A DNA stretch of 6,481 nucleotides from an uncultured Clostridia bacterium (lineage in GTDB: Bacteria > Bacillota > Clostridia > Christensenellales > QALW01): positions 1 through 6,481 of the forward strand of contig URTC01000102.1 in NCBI GenBank assembly GCA_900550765.1, given 5' to 3'. A model generated the notes under the pieces. That model saw only the letters and a list, made by a program, of their open reading frames with translations. It was not told the DNA's origin and did not search any database. Shown here in pieces: positions 1 through 4,942 of the stretch; position 1 is the stretch's first letter, and every line of letters starts with the position of its first letter. A program made the translations under genes and the position numbers.

Positions 1-1
1 A

Positions 2-139
2 CCGCTGTGTCTTTCCACCAATCAGACCCCCGATAAAATCAAAGAACGCTACACCGAACGCATCGCTTCACGCCTCCTGGATCGAGGCACTTCAGCAATT
101 TTACATGTTCCCGGTAAAGATATCCGTACAAGAAAGTGA
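2..139 (+). CDS. C-terminal end of a DnaC/DnaI/IstB-like helicase-loader ATPase (partial, 5' end outside window)
   Basis: An open frame enters from the left edge and ends at TGA 137-139, giving 45 residues. Its layout fits the end of DnaC/DnaI-type AAA+ ATPases, which load the replicative helicase: an S-T-N triplet at fragment residues 5-7 like the sensor-1 strand, then ERYTERIASRLL (15-26) like the conserved helix with the arginines that contact ATP in the neighbouring subunit, then GKDIR (38-42) close to the usual GxDIR ending, and a short basic tail. In this family the protein normally stops just after that motif, as here. The Walker motifs lie outside the window, so the assignment rests on the tail alone and IstB-type transposition helpers cannot be excluded. 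The stop lies 11 bases before the preferred tilS start, so the two genes may be co-transcribed. Confidence 0.6.
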   Translation, partial: PLCLSTNQTPDKIKERYTERIASRLLDRGTSAILHVPGKDIRTRK

Positions 140-149
140 GAGGGATTCC
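139..149 (+). promoter_or_regulatory. Ribosome binding site supporting the tilS TTG start
   Basis: A purine stretch AGAGGGA (139-145) begins on the last base of the upstream stop codon. Its GAGG core lies six bases before TTG 150. The in-frame ATG at 105 has only an AT-rich, non-SD sequence before it, so this site favours TTG 150. Confidence 0.5.
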
Positions 150-1484
150 TTGCTGCGTAAAGTAAAAGACTATATAGAAAAATACAATATGCTTTTACCT
201 GGCAGCCGTGTAATCGTCGGTTTTTCTGGCGGAACGGATTCGGCAGCCCTGGTCTTTTTACTCCATAAGCTTGGTTACCGAATTACTGCAGTTCATATCG
301 AACACGGCATCCGGGGTGAAGAAGCGCAGCGTGACGCCGCTTTTGCCGAAAATTTTTGCAAGAAATATAATATAGAGTGTTTTGTGGAGCATTTGGATAT
401 TCCCGCCTTTGCCAAGGCAAACAAGCTTTCTCTGGAAACCGCAGCAAGACAGGAACGCTACCGGCTTTTGCAAAAATACGCAGTTTCCCTGCATGCCCCT
501 ATTGCTGTAGCGCATAATAAAAACGATCAGGCCGAAACGGTACTCATGCATCTTCTGCGCGGAAGCGGCATGGCCGGTCTATGCGGAATGCAGCCGGTTT
601 CAGGAAATATTATCCGTCCGCTGTTAGCGGTTTCGAGAAAAGAAATCGAAACCTTTAATAAAGAAAATCAAATTCTACATATTACAGATTCTACCAACAC
701 CGATATCTCGTTTACCCGTAACAAATATCGGCTCTGTCTGCTTCCGGAAATAGAAGCAATTCAGCCTGGTGCGATATCGGCGATCGCCTCTTGTGCAGAG
801 CTCTTATCTGGATACAAAGAATTGGTCGATCTGCAAATAAAGCACTATGAGAGGGATTTGATTTCTGTCCGAAACGACGGCATTTCACTGAAAGTGACGG
901 ATGCAATTCCCTATATCGTAAAGCTTGAACTGATCAAACTGGCTATCAGCCGCTTAAAGGGCCATCCGACGGACATTGAACGGATCCATATAGAAAATAC
1001 AGCGGCACTCTGGCACAAACAAGCCGGCCGGGAAGTTCATCTGCCCGGGAATATGATTGCCAGAAGATGTTATCAGGAGATTTGTTTTTTCTTTGCAAAA
1101 GAGCCTTTCTGCGCGGAATTCGTTTTTATACCGGAAAAGACCTACCCATGGCATAATGGTCTCAGCGTATCCAGCTGTTTTGTTTCCGCTATGGGGAAAC
1201 ATGACGCCTGTGAATTTTTGGATTTTGACTCTTTGGGGGCCGGTTTAACCCTCCGTACAAGAAAAAGCGGAGATTTTATTTATCCCTTGGGTGCTCAGGG
1301 AAAATGCAGCCTGAAAAAATATTTTATCGATAAAAAAATTCCGCAGCAGCAGCGCGGCGAGATTCCTTTACTGGCTCGGGGAAGCGAAATTTTAGCGGTC
1401 CTTGGTTATACGGTTTCTTCCCGCACGGCCGTAAAAACGACTACCAAAAATATAATAAAAATATTTCAAGGAGAAAATCTATGA
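150..1484 (+). CDS. tilS: tRNA(Ile)-lysidine synthetase TilS
   Basis: TilS ligates lysine to C34 of the CAU-anticodon isoleucine tRNA, using ATP, so that it reads AUA instead of AUG; it is cytoplasmic and essential in most bacteria. Numbered from TTG 150 (444 aa), the N-terminal PP-loop ATPase has SGGTDS at 26-31, then HIEHGIRGEEA from 49, a HNKNDQAET block at 122-130 and RGSGM at 137-141. A DSTN...RNKYR block follows, and the C-terminal TilS domain spans about 366-435 (SLKKYFIDKKIP). An ATG at 105 would extend the protein by 15 residues but overlaps the upstream gene by 35 bases and lacks a ribosome binding site. TTG 150 has one, and it puts the PP-loop where short-leader TilS proteins have it. 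The stop overlaps the hpt start, so translation is probably coupled. The family is certain; the start is probable. Confidence 0.95.
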   Translation: MLRKVKDYIEKYNMLLPGSRVIVGFSGGTDSAALVFLLHKLGYRITAVHIEHGIRGEEAQRDAAFAENFCKKYNIECFVEHLDIPAFAKANKLSLETAARQERYRLLQKYAVSLHAPIAVAHNKNDQAETVLMHLLRGSGMAGLCGMQPVSGNIIRPLLAVSRKEIETFNKENQILHITDSTNTDISFTRNKYRLCLLPEIEAIQPGAISAIASCAELLSGYKELVDLQIKHYERDLISVRNDGISLKVTDAIPYIVKLELIKLAISRLKGHPTDIERIHIENTAALWHKQAGREVHLPGNMIARRCYQEICFFFAKEPFCAEFVFIPEKTYPWHNGLSVSSCFVSAMGKHDACEFLDFDSLGAGLTLRTRKSGDFIYPLGAQGKCSLKKYFIDKKIPQQQRGEIPLLARGSEILAVLGYTVSSRTAVKTTTKNIIKIFQGENL

Positions 1485-2026
1485 TTCCGGCAGAAAAAAT
1501 GGAAATACTGATTTCAGGCGAACAAATGCAGCGTCGCATTCGAGAACTTGCACAACAAATTAACAGGGATTACAAGGGAAAATCTTTGCTCGTTGTGGGC
1601 ATACTAAAAGGAGCCGTTTTATTTTTTTCAGATCTTGTTCGACAACTGGAAATGGATGTAAGGTTTGATTTTATGACGATTTCAAGCTACGGCGGCTCTA
1701 CTGAGTCCACCGGTGAAGTAAAAATCCGTAAAGATTTGGATACCTCCATCAGCGGCCAGAATGTTTTAATTGTAGAGGATATTATCGATACCGGTTTGAC
1801 CCTGACAGCTCTTCGGGAGCTTTTGCTTACACGCAAGCCCGCTTCTTTTAAAATATGCTGCATGCTTGATAAGCCCTCACGGCGTAAAGTAGAAATCAAG
1901 CCTGATTACTGCTGTTTTGAAATCCCTGATGAGTTTGTGATCGGATACGGTCTTGACTATGCCCAATCCGGCCGTCAGCTCAAAGATGTTTACTACATCA
2001 AGCGGGAATATATCGATTCCCTGTAA
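1481..2026 (+). CDS. hpt: Hypoxanthine (guanine) phosphoribosyltransferase
   Basis: The enzyme transfers the phosphoribosyl group of PRPP to hypoxanthine or guanine, giving IMP or GMP in purine salvage in the cytoplasm. The 181-residue length is normal for bacterial HPRT. Visible motifs are the LKG loop at 42-44 that binds pyrophosphate, the ISSYGGST flexible loop, the PRPP-binding signature VLIVEDIIDTGLT at 95-107 with acidic residues E99 and D100, and GYGLD at 155-159 near the purine site. The segment after GYGLDYA reads QSGRQLKDVYYIK instead of the common YRNLPYIG form, a mild divergence. The start ATG 1481 overlaps the tilS stop (ATGA) and has an AAGGAGA site at 1468-1474, six bases away. 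tilS-hpt-ftsH is a conserved Gram-positive order. No convincing terminator follows hpt. Confidence 0.95.
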   Translation: MIPAEKMEILISGEQMQRRIRELAQQINRDYKGKSLLVVGILKGAVLFFSDLVRQLEMDVRFDFMTISSYGGSTESTGEVKIRKDLDTSISGQNVLIVEDIIDTGLTLTALRELLLTRKPASFKICCMLDKPSRRKVEIKPDYCCFEIPDEFVIGYGLDYAQSGRQLKDVYYIKREYIDSL

Positions 2027-2079
2027 AGCAACAAAATTTTTGATGTTTTTACTTACACCCAGGTTTCACAGAGTTTTCA

Positions 2080-2108
2080 TTGTAATAAACCATATTCAAT
2101 GTTATAAT
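2080..2108 (+). promoter_or_regulatory. Predicted sigma-A promoter of ftsH
   Basis: A -35-like TTGTAA (2080-2085) and a perfect -10 TATAAT (2103-2108) are 17 bases apart. The -10 is preceded by TGT (2100-2102), giving an extended TGn -10. Transcription would start near 2115, leaving a leader of about 28 bases before the ftsH ATG. ftsH may therefore be transcribed independently as well as by read-through from hpt. Confidence 0.7.
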
Positions 2109-2122
2109 ACTAAAAATTGATC

Positions 2123-2134
2123 CCTTTCGAAAGG
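2123..2134 (+). repeat. 12-bp perfect palindrome overlapping the ftsH ribosome binding site
   Basis: CCTTTCGAAAGG reads the same on both strands, and its right half forms the first part of the AAGGAG ribosome binding site (2131-2136). It lies in the short predicted leader between the ftsH promoter and ATG 2143. It could be an operator half-site pair or chance. As an RNA hairpin it would have almost no loop and so would be weak. Confidence 0.35.
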
Positions 2135-2142
2135 AGACTTAA

Positions 2143-4116
2143 ATGAAAAAACGCTTCCTCTATGCCGTTGCTTATATTGGGCTTATTACTTTAGTCATTG
2201 TACTGGCCTTCAATAGTATGCAGGCAAAAAATTCTGCCCAGAAAGATCTTTCCTCTTCCGAATTCACCCAAAAACTGAATCAAGGTGAATTTGAGTACGT
2301 ACTTGTTGTTAATGGAAATACTGTATATTGCGTTACCAAAGAGAACCCCAATAAGATCGATATCAACCAAGAACAGGAAAAGGTTATCAACAATGTAATC
2401 AAAAATTATGATTATAAGGCGTCTATTTTAAACACCGAAGATATTGAAACAACCCTTTCCGCTGCTATCCAGGCCGGCAATCTTACAAAATATGAAATTC
2501 ATTTTGCCTCGGCTCCCTGGTACCTGCAGTATCTGCCCTATCTGTTCCTTTTAATCATCACGGGCGTCATCATGTATTTCATCTACGCGCAAAGCGCCAG
2601 CAACGGAAAGGCTATGCAGTTTGGCCGCTCCACTGCAAAAATGTATGACGATCCCAAAAAGAAGGTCACCTTTAAAGATGTAGCCGGTGCTGATGAAGAA
2701 AAAGAAGAGCTGGAAGAGATCGTAGGCTTTTTAAAGCAGCCGGATAAATATACTAAAATGGGAGCACGTATTCCCAAGGGCGTGCTGTTGGTGGGGCCTC
2801 CCGGAACCGGTAAAACCCTTTTGGCCAAATCTGTTGCAGGGGAAGCCGGCGTGCCGTTCTTCTCCATAACCGGCTCCGATTTCGTAGAATTGTACGTTGG
2901 TATCGGTGCGGCCCGTGTACGTGACCTTTTTAATCAAGCCAAGAAAAATGCGCCGTGCATCATCTTTATCGATGAAATCGATGCCGTAGGCCGCAGGCGT
3001 GGTTCCGGTATCGGCGGTGGACACGATGAACGGGAGCAAACCTTAAACCAGCTGTTAGTAGAAATGGACGGCTTTATGGTAAACGAGGGCATTATCATTA
3101 TGGCCGCAACCAACCGCGCTGACATTCTGGACCCTGCGTTGCTGCGCTCAGGCCGTTTTGACCGGCAGATCCTCGTTCTTCCGCCGGATACCAATGGCCG
3201 GGAAGAGATCTTTTTGATCCATGCACGCAACAAATCTTTTGACAGCGACGTATCCGCGCACGAGGTAGCGCTTTTGACCTCCGGTTTTGTTGGCGCAGAT
3301 ATTGAAAACCTTTGTAATGAAGCCGCTCTTTTGGCTGTGCGGCGCGGAAAATCCAAAATTGGAATGCAGGAGATCAAAGATTCTATTACCCGAGTAATTA
3401 TGGGGCCCGAAAAGCGTTCTCATAAAACCGGACCGCAGATGAAGCGGCTGGTTGCCTACCATGAAGCAGGCCATGCGATCGTAGCACGCAGCCTGAAAAA
3501 CTGCGATCCTGTAACAGAGGTTTCCATTATTCCCCGCGGCAGCGCCGGCGGCTATACCTTAACCCGCCCCGATGATGACGAGGGTCCTTATTCCAGAGGG
3601 TATATTTTAGACCGTATTACCATGTGCCTCGGCGGTCGTGCCGCAGAAAAGCTGGTAATCGGCGATATTTCCACCGGAGCATCCTCAGATATCCGCAATG
3701 CAACGGAATTGGCCAAGGGATACGTCACAAAATACGGTATGTACGATGAAATCGGCCCGATCTATTTAGATGAGGGCGATGGCGACGAAATCTTCCTAGG
3801 GCGGGATTTTTCCGCACACAAAGCACACTCGGAAGCTTTTTCCTCCCGCGTGGATGCCGCCATCCATGAGATTATCTCCCATGCAGACGTAAAAGCCTAT
3901 ACGATTTTAAAGGAACGATCCCATATCTTAGATAATTTGGCCGAAGTGCTCTTGGACATGGAAAAAATCACCGGCACACAATTCGAGGCCATTTATAACG
4001 GCAAAACTTTAGCTGATTTTAAAGCAGAACAAATATCGAATGCGGATAGGCAGGAAGAAGAACAACAGGATGCTTCCGGCCAGGATACCGCCGAAGCCAA
4101 GGAAACGAATGAATAA
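2143..4116 (+). CDS. ftsH: ATP-dependent zinc metalloprotease FtsH
   Basis: FtsH is a hexameric membrane-anchored AAA+ protease that extracts and degrades misfolded membrane proteins and selected regulators. The 657-residue product has a first membrane helix at about 5-24, an external domain of about 100 residues, and a second helix at about 130-149. The AAA domain shows Walker A GPPGTGKT (218-225, K224), Walker B FIDEID with D277/E278, and the second region of homology at about 321-341 with arginines R335, R338 and R341. The protease domain has the zinc site HEAGH at 440-444, with D516 in ASSDIRNAT as the likely third ligand. The pore loop has Y251-V-G where F-V-G is usual. The tail from about 632 is Q/E-rich and looks disordered. 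ATG 2143 has AAGGAG six bases upstream. All catalytic residues are present, so it should be active. Confidence 0.98.
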   Translation: MKKRFLYAVAYIGLITLVIVLAFNSMQAKNSAQKDLSSSEFTQKLNQGEFEYVLVVNGNTVYCVTKENPNKIDINQEQEKVINNVIKNYDYKASILNTEDIETTLSAAIQAGNLTKYEIHFASAPWYLQYLPYLFLLIITGVIMYFIYAQSASNGKAMQFGRSTAKMYDDPKKKVTFKDVAGADEEKEELEEIVGFLKQPDKYTKMGARIPKGVLLVGPPGTGKTLLAKSVAGEAGVPFFSITGSDFVELYVGIGAARVRDLFNQAKKNAPCIIFIDEIDAVGRRRGSGIGGGHDEREQTLNQLLVEMDGFMVNEGIIIMAATNRADILDPALLRSGRFDRQILVLPPDTNGREEIFLIHARNKSFDSDVSAHEVALLTSGFVGADIENLCNEAALLAVRRGKSKIGMQEIKDSITRVIMGPEKRSHKTGPQMKRLVAYHEAGHAIVARSLKNCDPVTEVSIIPRGSAGGYTLTRPDDDEGPYSRGYILDRITMCLGGRAAEKLVIGDISTGASSDIRNATELAKGYVTKYGMYDEIGPIYLDEGDGDEIFLGRDFSAHKAHSEAFSSRVDAAIHEIISHADVKAYTILKERSHILDNLAEVLLDMEKITGTQFEAIYNGKTLADFKAEQISNADRQEEEQQDASGQDTAEAKETNE

Positions 4117-4120
4117 ATCC

Positions 4121-4147
4121 GGGAAGGCTTACCGCCTTCCCTTTTTT
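4121..4147 (+). terminator. Rho-independent terminator of ftsH
   Basis: A perfect 8-bp GC-rich stem (GGGAAGGC 4121-4128 with GCCTTCCC 4134-4141) closes a 5-base TTACC loop. Six T residues follow directly (4142-4147). It begins four bases after the ftsH stop codon. Confidence 0.93.
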
Positions 4148-4158
4148 AAGGTGAATTG

Positions 4159-4632
4159 ATGGCAAAGAAGAAACAAAATTTGATGGTTTTTCCTCTGCTG
4201 ACCCTAATAAGCCCTTTTTGTATTTTTTTCGCGCTTTTTTTAATACGTGCGGCCAAAGGCAGTACAGCCCAAAATTATTGGAATAACTTCATTCTTTTCT
4301 AAGATGTTCTGCAAAATTTCAGGGAATATCTCTTTCCTTGCATTCTGTACTTTACCCTCGGTCTTCTGTGCCTGCTCCTCAACCTCTTTTTAAAAAAAGC
4401 CCCTTTAAAAAAGAATACATGGATTTTCCTGATAATTTCAGGAACGCTTATAATCTTGATTGGCAGCCGCATCTTGTTTTTATATGCAAATGATCTTCTG
4501 TTCTCCTCCCAGGCTTTGAATTTTCTAAAAACGGGGATCAACGCCTACACCTTTACCGCCGCTCTTCTATATTGTTTTCTTATAAGTTTTGTACTGCAGC
4601 TGTTGGATGTGCTTTATTTCAATGCAAAATAG
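4159..4632 (+). pseudogene. Small four-helix membrane protein gene interrupted by an in-frame TAA at codon 48 (function unknown)
   Basis: I do not recognise this gene. From ATG 4159, with an AAGGTG ribosome binding site at 4148-4153, the frame runs 47 codons to TAA 4300-4302. It then stays open in the same frame for 109 more codons to TAG 4630-4632. Read through the stop, it gives 157 positions with a basic start (MAKKKQ) and four hydrophobic segments at about 9-29, 58-78, 88-109 and 130-154, separated by short charged loops (for example KKAPLKKN at 79-86). This pattern suits one intact inner-membrane protein, so the TAA is most simply a recent nonsense mutation or a sequencing error. No in-frame ATG offers a restart soon after the stop. 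The gene sits directly behind the ftsH terminator without a visible promoter, so expression would depend on read-through. If the stop is real, only a 47-residue, one-helix peptide is made. Confidence 0.6.
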
Positions 4633-4633
4633 C

Positions 4634-4661
4634 TTGCTTTTTTCTTATTAAATGATATAAT
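4634..4661 (+). promoter_or_regulatory. Predicted promoter of the SRP RNA gene
   Basis: A perfect -10 TATAAT (4656-4661) is preceded by TGA (4653-4655), an extended -10. A weak -35, TTGCTT (4634-4639), lies 16 bases upstream. Transcription would start at about 4667-4669, exactly where the long terminal helix of the RNA begins. Confidence 0.7.
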
Positions 4662-4668
4662 AATAAAT

Positions 4669-4800
4669 AAGTTATCTGTAAACTTGCATCGGATTCTGCG
4701 CAATGTACGGTTGTGAATCATGTCAGGGCCGGAAGGCAGCAGCATTAAGCAAATTTGTACATGTGCCGCAGCCCGTCTGATGCAAGTTTACAGATAACTT
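4669..4800 (+). ncRNA. ffs: Signal recognition particle RNA, small bacterial (4.5S-like) form
   Basis: SRP RNA binds Ffh and, with FtsY, targets nascent membrane proteins to the translocon. The diagnostic helix-8 tip is clear: ATGTCAGG, then a GCC-GGAA-GGC tetraloop hairpin, then AGCAGCAT (about 4719-4746), with the symmetric internal loop that binds the Ffh M domain. Below it, TTG/CAA and AAT/ATT pairs, ATGTAC with GTACAT (4703-4708 with 4757-4762) and CTGCG with CGCAG extend the rod. The outer end is a perfect 22-bp helix, 4669-4690 with 4779-4800. There is no room for the Alu-domain helices of the large Bacillus-type RNA. The ends were placed from the predicted promoter and the terminal helix; a covariance model may report a shorter core. 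Confidence 0.93.
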
Positions 4801-4805
4801 TTTTT
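4779..4805 (+). terminator. Terminator formed by the SRP RNA terminal helix
   Basis: The right arm of the 22-bp terminal helix (4779-4800) ends in TT and runs into further T residues, making a tract of seven (4799-4805). The RNA's own closing helix would therefore serve as the intrinsic terminator, and some of the T-tract would be the mature or trimmed 3' end. Confidence 0.75.
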
Positions 4806-4813
4806 ACAGCTTT

Positions 4814-4860
4814 TTACTATATATAGTATTCATTTTATTTTTTTTAAATATATATGGTAT
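4814..4860 (+). promoter_or_regulatory. Tandem NrdR boxes upstream of nrdD
   Basis: NrdR is the ATP-cone repressor of ribonucleotide reductase genes; it binds pairs of boxes close to acaCwAtATaTwGtgt. Box 1 (4814-4829) contains a perfect CTATATATAG core and matches 13 of 16 positions. Box 2 (4845-4860, core ATATATATGG) matches 11 of 16. The gap is 15 bases and the offset 31 bases, about three helical turns, which is the usual spacing for NrdR pairs. The AT-rich setting makes chance similarity easier, but the spacing and the downstream gene support the call. NrdR itself is not in the window. Confidence 0.7.
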
Positions 4861-4866
4861 ATTCTC

Positions 4867-4895
4867 TTGACTTTCTCTCTTTCATATGCTATACT
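4867..4895 (+). promoter_or_regulatory. Predicted sigma-A promoter of nrdD
   Basis: A -35 TTGACT (4867-4872) and a -10 TATACT (4890-4895) are 17 bases apart, each one base from consensus. TGC before the -10 makes it extended. Transcription would start near 4902, giving a leader of about 40 bases. The NrdR boxes lie just upstream of the -35. Confidence 0.75.
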
Positions 4896-4942
4896 GAAGT
4901 CGTTCTATAGAAAATTATTAAAAAATCGGCAGGAGAAGAAAC

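Noticed and set aside
105..149. ATG-initiated 15-residue N-terminal extension of TilS
   Set aside because: It overlaps the preceding frame, lacks a ribosome binding site, and is not needed for the TilS domain; kept only as the less likely start.
2027..2079. Terminator after hpt
   Set aside because: There are AT-rich runs (AAAATTTTT, GTTTTTAC) but no GC-rich stem before a T-tract; read-through into ftsH remains possible.
2583..3474. Several 94-147 residue minus-strand open frames inside ftsH
   Set aside because: They overlap one another and the well-conserved AAA domain of FtsH, and look like codon-bias shadows.
4299..4541. 80-residue minus-strand open frame across the membrane gene
   Set aside because: It is the antisense of hydrophobic codons, giving a lysine/arginine/phenylalanine-rich product with no family features and no convincing ribosome binding site.
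4303..4632. The part after the TAA as an independent gene
   Set aside because: No in-frame ATG or ribosome binding site near the stop; the ATG at 4304 is in another frame and ends after about 30 codons.
4669..4800. 22-bp perfect inverted repeat read as terminal repeats of a small mobile element
   Set aside because: The interior is SRP RNA, the arms form its closing helix, and no flanking target duplication was seen.
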